A stretch of 64,000 bases of DNA, from positions 103,867,970-103,931,969 of the forward strand of contig NC_084798.1 of NCBI RefSeq assembly GCF_963169125.1, given 5' to 3'. The translations under genes and the position numbers were made by a program. The stretch comes from Humulus lupulus (taxonomy: Eukaryota; Streptophyta; Magnoliopsida; Rosales; Cannabaceae). Positions 11,454 through 22,559 of the stretch are shown piece by piece. The notes beneath the pieces were generated by a model. The model saw only the letters and a list, made by a program, of their open reading frames with translations, was not told where the DNA came from and did not search any database. Positions within the stretch are counted from its first letter, which is position 1. Each line of letters begins with the position of its first letter.

Positions 11454-13333
11454 GGTATTCTGGGAATATGATATGTGTTCGAGAATTACTGGGTAACAAG
11501 TAGTTTAGCTATTATTTTGGCATGTCGAGAATTTATTAGGGATTTATAGGAGTACTCGAGGACTTGGCGGGATGTGGCGAATGACGGGATTGCCCTTGGT
11601 GGCATTAAAGGATTAAGGATAGGTTTAAGGGCATTTTAGGCATTTTGGGACTTAGGCTGCTTGGGTTACACTTACCCACTACCTCATTCTAGAAACCAAA
11701 AGGAAGAAAAATAGTCAAACCCTCTAGTTTTCTCTCTCTCTCAGCTCTTCCTCTCCTCGTCTTGGAACATAGGCAATCTTTGGGAAATTCTAGTGATTGA
11801 GGCTGTGGATTTGAGTCTACAGCTTGGGGAAATTTAAGGTTTGTGGCAACTGTAGTTAGCTCATTGTGAGATCATCACGAAGGTAAGGATTAAAGCAAGT
11901 TTTTTTGTTTAAATTTCTCTATTTTTAATAGAGCCTTGGGGATTGGAACTTAAGTGATTGAATTTAGGTCATGACGAGGTTTTGTTGGAGTTTGTTGGGT
12001 GTTTGTATTAGCTTTGTTGTTTGGATATGAATCCTAGGATTAGGGATCGAAATTGGTGAGTTTCAGGGGGTTGGCTCGTGAAATGCTTGAGGAATTCTAG
12101 GGTTTAGAGGCTCGAGCAGCGGCCCTGTTCTTCAGGCGCTGCGGCCCGCTTGAACATTTACGCCAAGGGGCCTCAGAAAATTGCCCATGCGGTACGGTGC
12201 AGGGTTTGGAGCGTCGCGGCCCATGTCCTTCAGCAAAATTTGGTTTTTCCTCTGACTTAGGCGCACCGCGACCCTTAAGGGGCTGGGCCGTGGCTTAAAT
12301 GCAAAATTATGGCTGTTGGAGGATTTTAAGCTCGTGAACCCAAATGTTAAGGCTCGGGAAGGGTTCTACTACCCGGTATAGTGGAATCCAAGGTCCCGGA
12401 GGCTATATTAATATTCTGAAGTTATTAATTGGTTTAAGGTTTGATGGATGGTTATTATGAATGCGGTGTGACTAGGTTTTCAACGAGGCTCGGATTAGGG
12501 GACTGTGCTCGGGATCGCATTGGCTTATTAGCTTGGGGCACATGTAAGAAAACTATTGTACCTGTAAAGCAGGGCATGGTCCTATTGTTTGTATTTTAGG
12601 GGTTCGACCCAAATGTTTATGTTTAATATGCGTTTAAATATCTGTGAATATTATGTATGCTTATGAATGAACGGCGAGGGCCGAGGACGACGAGGGTCGA
12701 GAACGGCAAGAAGTCGGGTACGGTAAGGGCCCGGGAATGGCGTTGAGCCCGCTGAGTGTAGGCCGCTAGGGCAAAACCCTCCTAGGGTGCTGTATCCACC
12801 TGCTCAGTGAAGACCGCAAACCCAGGGCCTGGTAAAGTTCCTTGGACGGCATAGGTCGCTATGTGTTTAGCTCATTGGCTATTTTCTTTTATACTATTGA
12901 GTGTTCTGTGATATGTTATATGTTGAGTTTTCTTGATGGGCTTCGGCTCACGAGTGCTCTATGGTGCAGCTAAGGGCAAAGAAAAGGTCGACCAACCATG
13001 AGTACCAAGAGCATGGAGCGACGGGTACATGTTCAGTCTACCTAGCTGCCACGACCAGGGTTATTTTGGAGAATGTAGTATAGTGAACCGTTTTGTCTCT
13101 TAGGTCGACCTTAATTGTATTTTTGAGTTGTAATGTATTTTCTAAACATGATTTTGGGATCCCAACTGTGTAACTTTTTATGATTTAAAAGAATATCCAA
13201 GTTTTTATAATTATTGTCTTCAAATGAGTTTTACTTCAGTTTAATCACGCTTTTAACATAAAACCTCAATTAGAGAGTTAATGACACATTTTTAACTCTC
13301 ACGGTAACGACTCTAATGTAGTAGGGCGTTACA
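11454..13333 (+). repeat. 3' part of an older LTR (Q)
   Basis: LTR-like sequence with the marker block GGCTCACGAGTGCTCTATGGTGCAG (near 12945), a GC-rich patch around 12110-12290 and the end GTAGGGCGTTACA. No primer site follows, so it is a solo LTR or a 3' LTR. Element A abuts it at 11453; the 5' part probably lies beyond the left window edge. It includes a CT-rich run near 11730. Plus direction. Confidence 0.75.
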
Positions 13334-13345
13334 ATCATCCTTGTG

Positions 13346-14111
13346 GTCTTGAATTATTTTGAGAAATTGAGATGGGATTCGCGTTTCTCAGACCATGCAA
13401 CTTTTGAAGGCCATTGAACTTTTGGAAAAAACAGAGGTGTAAAGAAAAGCGACAACAAAGCATGTGTGTAAAGAACAGTGAAAGGGAATAAAAGTAACCA
13501 TTTTGGAAAACCCGCGGAAAAGTGAAGATATCAATGGGCACGTATGAGGGGTACCATTATCCCCCAACCACAAAAGGCATTTCATCCCAATGTTTGTTAG
13601 TCATGCACGTTCTTTGAACATAAAGTGTTTCCTCCAGGGAGAAAGGTAGCAAGTGTTGAATGAGAGATCATCCTGAGTTCTATTGTGCAAAGTGCGAGTG
13701 AAGTAGGAGAAAATGTCCTGAATAGAGATGGAGGTTTTGTAAAGGGGACCGATCATATTAGAATCACATACCGATTGAATGGCATTAGGAGCGAGTTGCA
13801 TCAAATGAATTTTGGTAATCACTAACAGATGAATCAAAGTGGACGAAATAAGGAATTGGATCAATTCTAGATGTTTAAGCCCGATAACGATTTTACCAGG
13901 GGCGCAAATGTCCTCAAAGCGCCATTTCTTGAGGTCCTCTTCAGTTAAACGATAGATAGTAATGTTAGAAGGGAGGGTGTACTTGCATTCTAACCCAACA
14001 CATACTTCATCATATATTTCTTTAATGGTTTTGGGGCTCTTAATAGGATTAATGGCAAGAGATGAAGACAATTATTTGGTTGAAGTCTTGCTTGGGCGTT
14101 TCAAAGCCATG
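13346..14111 (-). pseudogene. Relic of plant gypsy-type transposon (PF04195-like) protein
   Basis: Minus-strand coding relic. The likely start is at 14111 (MALKRPSKTSTK, then TAA where CAA is expected), and the open part 14071-13601 reads through SPKTIKEIYDEVCVGLECKY, EDLKKWRFEDICAPGKIVIG and LAPNAIQSVCDSNMIGP to LSPWRKHFMFKE. After a stop, similar sequence continues in other frames to about 13346 (a FPRVFQNGYFY stretch). The pattern resembles plant proteins annotated as putative gypsy-type transposon domain (PF04195), the class also seen in the antisense gene at 41761-44396. That match is from memory of the family's style, not a search. No retroelement ends enclose it. Its upstream side is cut by solo LTR B1. 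Confidence 0.5.
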
Positions 14112-15611
14112 ATTGAATGATTGCTGGGAGGAAAGGAAGATTTGGAGGATAAGAAAGATGGGAGCATAAAACCCTTGATCAAATCTGTTGGGAAACTTTA
14201 TACATGATCTTTATTTATTTTCATGTAGATCTAATATTAAACAAATTAATATGAGATTACCTAGAACATGTTTCTAAAATTGAATTCAAAGAGAAACAAT
14301 GATAATAATACTTATAGTATACACAGCGGAATGAATGAGTCATTCCTTCACTTTCTCTAACCCTTGTATCCTTTCTGTCGCAGAGTATTATCAAGAAACT
14401 GAACCGATCTTCTATTTTCTTCATAGCCTTCCAAAGTATCCTTAGAATCACCTATACTAGAGTGATAAATTCTTAACACATGAGATAGATATAGAGAGAA
14501 GAAGATAAAAACACTAAGAGACTTAGAAAAAGACTTGTGTTTAGAGAGAATCTAAAAACTATCAGAAAATCTGACTTGTGACTTATGTTTTCTTCTCTCA
14601 CTTAGCACTCTTTTTATAGACTCAATTATGTCATTTAATTTAATTAAAAAATCAATAAAATAATATCCAATTAACAGCCCTAGGTCGAAATTATCATGGG
14701 CTTTAGGCTCATGAAATTTCTCATTTGATTATAAACCTATTGGACTTAAAATCAAGGCCTGTATTATTTTCTATTGATTCAATTAATTAAATAATTATTT
14801 AAATCCTCTATCAAATTAATTATTTATAATTTGAACCTTGATTTAAACTTATTTTTTAATTTAGATACCAATTTATCTTAATTAATAAATCTGCCATAAT
14901 TTCTATTTTCTTCTCAAAATTACATAACTCTGTGAAACTATCTAAAATTGACCTGGTCAACTTTGATAATTCTAATTGATAATTAAATCAATTAATTGAG
15001 ACTATCTAGATGATTTTATCCAAGGTACAATGGGGACCATGGGCTTATGAAATCAAGCTCCAATAAGTTATCATAAATCTAACAAATAAATTTACTAACT
15101 TATTAATTCATCGTGACTCCACTAAAGACTCGGAATTGCACTTTTGAATTCATAGAATGCTCTATAATAAATATAGATATGCTATTAATTATCAATTGTG
15201 ACAACAATAATTGTCACTCAATCCTCTATAGACGGCCTACAATGAGATGGGACTAAAATAACGTTTTACTCCTCATTGTATTTTATTCTTAAAACACTTA
15301 GTTCCTTTAAATGATATTTCAATAAACTAATATTAATTACTGAAATGAGATCTCTATCATTTAGCACCTTGAACCAAACTACAAGGAAACCATTGTTTCA
15401 TTTCTTCATCAGAAGCTATAAATGTTCATATCTATGATTAACACTCCCACTTAATTATAATACCGTGTTGCCAAGATGTAAGTATGGGCTAGTTCATAGG
15501 GTAAGCTGGTAACGAACAAGTCTAAGAACTCAAATAATACAATCAATTAGATTATTAACCACTCATAATTGATATTGAATTGACCTATGGTCAACTATAT
15601 GATATGACTAG

Positions 15612-16207
15612 TGTTATCCAAAAAACAGGCGCGGGTGACATGGTAGACGTTTTTAACATGTGGCTGACACCTGGCAGAAGGTCCGTTCGACCATCGACCA
15701 GTGAGATTCCCTTGGCGTAACATTTGAAGCTTTTATACGACTAGCCTGGTCGTATACTCCATATATTTAGAGATAATTTTGTACAATTGTAATCATATCC
15801 GAGATTATCTCCCATGATCCATGATGATCCGATTATTTAGGAAAGAATATCTGTAACTGATTCATGTAATCCTCCTTAAGCCTATAAATAGATAGAAATA
15901 GCTTAAGGAAGGGACTTTTGGCTGATTTAAGTTTACGCTTTACAAGAGAATTAAGGCAAGTATCTTATGATTGTATTATTCATCTCTCTTAGGTCTATGA
16001 AGCTCAGAGAACCCTAGTTCTTTGATGACTCCTTTGAGAAATGATATCAATAATAGCTTAAATGGACGTAGGTCATTACCAGTTCTTGGGGCCGAACCAC
16101 TATAACTTTGTGTGTCATTTATTGTTTTTGCCATTAGATCCATTTCAACACTTTACATCACATCAAGCATTTGACTCCCTGTCAGTTGACCAAATCGAGG
16201 GTCAACA
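15612..16207 (+). mobile_element. Solo LTR S2 (596 bp) nested in B1
   Basis: TGTTATCCAAAA to GAGGGTCAACA with the perfect duplication ACTAG (15607-15611 and 16208-16212). The insertion is proven by the B2 copy at about 36658, which reads straight through GACTAGAATAG with no insert. Same family as U (53606-54862) and V (53976-54584): shared start, TTCGACCATCGACCAG, a TATA box and the sequence AAGGAAGGGACTTTTG. Confidence 0.93.
15891..15900 (+). promoter_or_regulatory. TATA box of solo LTR S2
   Basis: CCTATAAATAG, about 30 bp before GCTTAAGGAAGGGACTTTTG. The pair is also present in V (about 54257) and, inverted, in U, which supports it as the LTR core promoter. Confidence 0.65.
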
Positions 16208-16622
16208 ACTAGAATAGATAACAACGGTATGTTTACTTATCTTATCAACTGTCAATATCAGTCCTGTTCAATGTAACAAATACATTTGATATTATCTACT
16301 TTGCTAATGTTCTGGAAAGAACATAATACCACAATGTGTAAGTAGATCATATCGTAGATTGGCAAGTCAGTGTAAATCCTGTGCACTGACTAATCTTAGG
16401 ACAAGCTTATTTTGAACATATAATCATAATTATATTCCACTGTGAATACGTCACTATAAATATGATTAGCTATATGCTCGGGATTTAATAGAAGTTTAAA
16501 AATAAAGCATGTGAGCAAAGTGATTGACCAAGTCAAAAAATGATTTATATTCTTTTATTGATAAAAACAATGAGATTACAAAGAAATTGAGTTTTATTAG
16601 GGCATAAAATCCTAACAAAATC

Positions 16623-17632
16623 TTGGTAGGATGAAAGTGAGAGAAGCAAGTGATAATCAGGAAGTAATGATTTGGGAAAAATGAGAAATCCCCATAAAAA
16701 GGAAAGAATATCAAAAGATGTGGCGATAGTAAGAGAGATAAATTATCCCGCGTGATTGACTTGAAATTTGAAAGATGGGACTGGCAATAAATGTTTGGCA
16801 GAAATTCACAGAAAAGATTTGGGAGGAAGATTTTGACCCAAAAACAACGTGCAATATACGTTTGTTTAGTTTTAATTAGAAAATGTATAAATTTAATTTT
16901 ATTATGTTTTTTAATTGGCATCTAAATTTTAAATAAATAATCAATGTCATGTTTTATAAAAGAACGAAACAAACATATAAAAAAAATTAACCAAAAATAT
17001 TGTCTATAATTTTTTTAAAATAATATTCTAAATTTTTAAATAAGAAATTGTCATACTTACCTCTATTCGAGGTATAAAACATTTGGTCTTAATATTCTTC
17101 AAATTACACTTTAGTGATTGGACAAGAAACTTGTTTATTCTTTATTAAAGATGAATGTTATTTTACTTTCTTATGTAGTTACACAGTCACACTTTGTGTA
17201 TACACACGACGCCTATATATTGTATAATGTATTTATAATGTCTATTATTATTTTATTATATGAATAGATATTTATATAAAAGTTAGACTAAGTAATAATA
17301 AAAAAGAGTAATGTATTTTTAAAAAAATATATATAAATGGCAATAAAAATAATAAAAATTAGGATTATGCATTAAATATTATTGTAATAATGATATTTTA
17401 TAATATTTGATTTTTTATTAATATAAATATTAAATATCTAGTATTGTATTAAATATTATTATAATAATGATATTTTATAGTATTTGAATTTATATTAATA
17501 TAATTATTAAATATATAGTCTGCAGTAATTTTTAATTAGTTCTATAAGCTTACTCTGTTAAATATTTATAAGAATCTGCTAAAGTTGACAGAAAAAGAAC
17601 ACCATTAAACACTATTATTTATAAAGCTAGGG
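16623..17632. other. AT-rich non-coding DNA
   Basis: Continuation of the DNA that B1 inserted into, then strongly AT-rich sequence. The minus-strand ORF 16496-16921 straddles the B1 boundary and its composition is that of translated AT-rich DNA, so it is not called as a gene. The only structure I see is the tandem duplication listed next. Confidence 0.6.
17371..17520. repeat. 77-bp tandem duplication, AT-rich
   Basis: ATTAAATATTATTGTAATAA begins the first copy (17371) and a near-identical copy starts at 17448. Two copies only, with a few substitutions. Confidence 0.8.
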
Positions 17633-18183
17633 AAATTCTATAGTAAGTGTGTGAGTTTAGCACCAGTAAGATCATTTTTGTTTTCGGTATGTATAAAAAT
17701 TATAACCCAAATTTTTTTATATATGATGATGTATATTGTAGTTATAGTAGGCACCCCATCAATTTAAAAAATGTCGTAAACTTTACAATACCCAAAACTA
17801 TAGTTCAAAATAGTTAGTTGTATGCATATAAAAAAAACACGAGTGCAATTGACTGTTTGAACCCTATTTTGGACATCGTAAATTATTTAGAATTTTCCAA
17901 AAACTTGTGGGATGCATGCTATAACTACAATGTACAACATCGTATAAAAATGTTTGAGTTATAATTTTTCTATATGTCGGAAACAGAAATACCCCTACTT
18001 GAAATAGCTAAGTTGGCACCCCTATCGGTAAGAGTCAGCTATAGCTACAATGTACAACATCATATAAAAATATTTGAGTTATAATTTATCTACATGCCGG
18101 AAATAGAAACACCCCTACTAGTAAGAGTTAAACTAACACCCCTACTAGTAAGAGTTAAACTAACACCCCTACTATAGAATTTT
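17633..18183. mobile_element. MITE/foldback element with TIRs of over 100 bp
   Basis: AAATTCTATAGTA at the left and its inverse TACTATAGAATTT at the right. Inside, the arms match imperfectly for over 100 bp, including the TATAAAAATTATAACCCAAAT region and the GTATATTGTAGTTATAG region. The right arm contains a 27-bp tandem duplication (18111-18137 and 18138-18164, unit ACCCCTACTAGTAAGAGTTA...). No coding. A clear target duplication is not seen; the superfamily is not assigned. Confidence 0.75.
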
Positions 18184-18550
18184 ACTATAAAGATATAATC
18201 AAAATAAATCACCATGTGTAATGTTTTTTTTCTATAATAGTTACAACTTAATTTAAAGGCTTGTATTGTTATTTTTAATGCAATAAATATTTATTTTTTA
18301 ATTAATATAATTAAAAAATAGATAACTTCTTTTTTTTAAAAAAAAAAAGAATAAATAGATAACTTGTTGGCAACTTGTCTAATAAATAGAGATTTTTTAA
18401 AATGAACAATTTTATTCCAATAATTTATTTTTTATTGAATTACATTCCAATTATGCCAATAAGTAATTCATTTCTATAGTACTGTGAATACTAAGTAATT
18501 CATTTGACAATGTTGTTGTCATTTTTCTAATATGATAAAATGATAACATT

Positions 18551-18955
18551 CAGGTGTTTGTTTGGTAACCATTAAATTTTTTTTTATTTAATTAATTAAA
18601 AATTTGACAATCAAATATAAAATATGTTTAGTAACTCTATTTTTATTTATTATTATTTTTTTAATTTTAATTAAAATTTATTAAATTTTGAAAATAGAAT
18701 TTTTTCACTTTTAAAATTTTTTTAAACTGTTTTCTACTTTTTTTTTCTTCTCTTCTTCAAATCAACACTTCATATTGTTAAAAAAAAAAATTATCAAACA
18801 CATTTATTATTTTTTTTATTTTAAAAACAAAAAACAAAAATAATTACCAAAAATATTTTTATTTTTTAAAAATAAAAAAACAAAAATAAAATTATATTTA
18901 CACTTTTGTGTTTAAAAAATTCAAAAACAAAAATTTTATCAAACACAATCATAAT
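18551..18955. mobile_element. Possible hAT-like MITE
   Basis: GGTGTTTGTTTGGTAACC at the left and TTTATCAAACACAATC at the right form a weak inverted pair, with A/T-tract-rich interior arms that fold back. The ends resemble those of common plant hAT-type MITEs, but low complexity makes the boundaries uncertain. Confidence 0.4.
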
Positions 18956-20017
18956 ATACACCATCATGAAAACGGGATATTACCGGTTTAGATCCACGCA
19001 AGACAGTAAGGGATGTGTATTCATCAATGTACCTTTTTTCATCTTGAAAGATAATTCTGCATTCTACATTAAAAAAGCTTTAGTACGTCACAAGTGTGTT
19101 TATATACCAATATAAGATAATTTTCTACTAAAACAATAACTTAACATATATATCGAATTTTATTAAAAAGAAAGTAATAAAAAAATACCCGACCATATCT
19201 AAATATATTATATTTTTATATATTATAAATGTGTATTTAACAAAAAAATTGTTGTTTTTGGTTAAATTTAATATTATTTATATTATTTTCTAATACAACT
19301 ATTTTTAAAATCATCTAAATAAGGTAAATATTTTTTTTAAAAAAATAAAAATAATAAATGAACCATAATAATTTCTCATCACAATTTTAAAATTTCATAC
19401 TAACGTACTTAAATTACTTTATCAATTATGTTTTCAAAAATATAACTCAAAAATATTTATGTGCTTAACTTTGTTTTTTTTTTTCTTTATTTTATTAATT
19501 ATTTATTTTTTCATTTAACACATTTTGTTTATCCAAACATATAATGTAATAATAAAATAAGACATAAATATACATATTTTTTTAATGAGAAATTACTTAT
19601 TTAATTGTTGTAGTCATTACTTAAATAATATATATTTATGTATAACTTTTTGTTTGCTTTAAAAAAATTAAATAATAAAAATTTGATCAAATAAACTTTT
19701 TAAATTCATAGTTTTAATGTTGATTTTTTTATATATTTTATTATATTAAAATTCATAGGTATTTTTTCAAAAAGAAAATTAGAAAAAAATAGTATTTAAT
19801 TTTAAAAATAAATACAACATATATAATATATAAATCAAAATATAAAAATTTAAATTATTATGAACACTATTTTTCAAACTAAAAAATAACATCAAATAAT
19901 TTACTGTTTACGCACACGCAAATAACCTAAAATATATATAATTTATAAAAGAAATAACACACACAAATGAATTCATAAATATTAATGCTATGATTTATAT
20001 ATATATATATATATATT
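18956..20017. other. AT-rich non-coding DNA with TA microsatellite
   Basis: No gene seen. A (TA)n run of about 20 bp lies at 19997-20017 against the next element. The ORF 18906-19115 overlaps low-complexity DNA and shows no domain features. Confidence 0.55.
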
Positions 20018-20424
20018 AGGAAGACTTCTCAATGGTTACTACCCATAGATGGGTACTAACAATTATGATGATGTGACAACATAGTGACTTGGTATAGCAA
20101 GTCACGAACAGGTAAATATTTTTTTTCTGCATTAATTTCGAATTTAGTTATTTCTTTTTTGTCATAATTAATGTTGTTTCCAACCAATGAGAGACACTAG
20201 ATATATTTAGAAATTGACATGCATTTGACAAATAATTAATTTACAATATTATATTTTAATAATAAATACACATTTTTCATAAGGTAACCCTTCCAAAAAT
20301 TTGAAAAAATCAAAATTTATTTTTAGAATATTAATTAACAACTATAAATATGGATCATTGATCTTAATCCAATGGTTAATATTAAAGTAACCATCCATGT
20401 CTAGTAACCATTAAGAGTGCACCC
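20018..20424. mobile_element. MITE with about 40-bp TIRs
   Basis: Left arm AATGGTTACTACCCATAGAT (20031) matches, inverted, the right arm ending AGTAACCATTAAGAGTGCACCC (about 20402-20424), giving paired GG(T)GCACTCTTAATGGTTACTA-type ends. AT-rich interior of about 0.33 kb, no coding. A widespread plant MITE type by appearance. Confidence 0.75.
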
Positions 20425-20678
20425 ATTTATATTATATTTTATTAGTTGTCTTAGTTTTAGACTTAGAAATTGCTAACTAAATACACGTAAAATCTGGGGC
20501 TACGACTCCTTCGCTATGGCCGAGAGGGGAGGTTGTTTATTCTTTTCTGCGATGTCTCCTTCGGCAGTAGGTGATCTAGTGTGAGGGTGGGTAGGCTCTC
20601 TTGGTTTCGGGTAGAGTGAGGGTTGGGGTGGCCATTTTTTCTAGTCTCTTTCTCAAGCGAAGAAAGATCATTGTTTTG
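20425..20678. other. Non-coding host sequence beside LTR Z
   Basis: No gene called. Includes CTCCTTCGCTATGGCCGAGA (about 20506-20525), which looks like the start of an ORF, but the frame closes within 100 bp. It could be a LINE 5' region; not supported further. It should continue at 51872 after LTR Z is removed. Confidence 0.35.
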
Positions 20679-22559
20679 TGTAACGCCCCGCTTTTTGGGC
20701 ACCTACTAGTAACATGATCAGAATGTAGAAACTACGTAATGAATATTATTTGTTAAATATTATATATACTTGGGAACCATATTTCATGTTGTTATTGTTA
20801 ACCAATGCGTGAAAAGTGTGGTTTGCGGTCAAATCAAGACTTTCGATCTCAGACCGAACCAAAAATTCTAATCGGTTAAATTCTCGGATAATGAAGTGGA
20901 AATATTATTTTGGGCATAGAAATATTAATGGAATCGTGAGTTTAGATTATAGAATTCTTGGAAAAGATTTAAGGTTCCTTTTTGAAGGAAAATGATAATT
21001 AAACATAATTTTAGAAATTAACTAGTGAATAATTCTTTATATTAATTGGGGGAATTAAATAAATGTGATGAATTTAAATATTGGTGTCATACTTATTCTA
21101 TTATTTAATTTTATCCTAAGTTAGTATCTTATCTCAAATAATAAAAATTAGTATTTTTAGTGACATTAATACTCGTCTTGGTGTAGCTAGTTTTTGGCAT
21201 GATTTGAAAGATTATTTTGAAATAAAAAACAATGGGGTATAAGTGAGAGGTGGCCAGCCATGGTGAGCTTAGAGTGCATGAAGTGTCAAATCATGCATGT
21301 GATTGTAGTGTCTTTAACACTTAATCTACCAAAACAAAACAAAAAATAGGTAAAATGGAATTCATTAGCTAATTGTGGAACTATGTTTTAATCAATTTGA
21401 CCCATATACTTTAGAAAGATGTTTGCCCAAGTAAAAATGGAATTTTGAACCTAAAATTTTGTGAGACCAATATTATTATATCCTAATTTGTACCTATGAA
21501 AAATATGACCGAAATGATAAACAAATTAGGTTTTGTGCTTAGCCAAAGTCGAAAATTCAGTAAATAAATGGGGACTGTTTTAATCAACACTTTTTGGTGA
21601 TTGCTCTCACCTGGTAAAAATGTGTATTTTGGTCTTAAAATTATCAAGAGATTTCTTGGAATAGCAAAGAAAGGCTCTACAAAAGGTGAGAATTTTTTGG
21701 TTAAAGAATTTAAAATTATAGCCTTCCAAAATTTGGAAATTGTCACAAAACAAGGTAGTTTTAAACACTTAGTAATTTTGGGACTTTTCTATCAAAAGGT
21801 AAGTTTTTAATTTTATTTTAATCTTAACAAATCTAGAACTTAAAATTTTCCTTGAACAAATGTTAGGGTTAATTTGGTATATATGAAAGGATATTTGCAA
21901 TTTATGAATTTTTTCTGGAAATACAATAAAAATATAAAAAGGGTTCAATGCCTAATTTTTCCAAAGTACCTAAGGAAAATAAGTATTGTAACGCCCTGGA
22001 TAGCCAAGACCGCTACACTGTATGTTTATAAAGATGCAGGACTCGCTAATCAAGTCATTTAGTTAAAACGTGATACTGAAACCACGAATGGACTAGGGTT
22101 AAAAGGGTTTTGGTCTCAAAAGTGTACATTTTATATAACAAAACATTTTACACATGGGATCCCAAAAAGGAACAACGTTTGAAAGTCAATTTACAAAACT
22201 TCCAAGGTTTAAACAACCACTAGCCATTCTAAGGCAAAACAGACATTTCTGGTTCCCCTGTTCCTGTTTTCCCCTCAACCGTGGCTGCTGAGCAGCTGGT
22301 CATGTACATTCAGCTCACAGAGCTCTCCAAGTCAGGGCTGATCAAGTTTGCCCTTGCCTTTACCTGCACCACGTAGCACCCGTGAGCCAAGGTCTAGCAA
22401 GAAAACATAATATGCTTCACAGACAACAATAGCAGATGAATAATCCTTAAGCATGATCAAACAATTAACACTTATGTTAATCACATAACACGTATTCAGA
22501 ATCAAGATACAACTAAGCATTAATAACAATCAAGTTACATGATAATCAGGGCCGACAAC

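Larger units (their letters stand above)
14186..16617 (-). mobile_element. Copia-type solo LTR B1
   Basis: TGTTGGGAAACT to GCATAAAATCCTAACA, with the perfect duplication AAATC at 14181-14185 and 16618-16622. The minus-strand start TGTTAGGATTTTATGCCC and the ATTGATAA...GAGATTACA stretch match the LTR ends of Copia elements L0 and M2, so I read it as a Copia LTR on the minus strand. About 1.83 kb once nested S2 is removed. A second copy is at 35238-36963. The ORF 14257-14451 has no protein features. Confidence 0.88.

Noticed and set aside
16496..16921. 141-codon minus-strand ORF
   Set aside because: Crosses the boundary of solo LTR B1 and its target duplication, so it is a chance frame; composition is that of AT-rich DNA.
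20506..20640. ATGGCCGAGAGG as the start of a LINE ORF1 or host gene
   Set aside because: Frame closes within about 100 bp and no continuation is recognisable after LTR Z at 51872.
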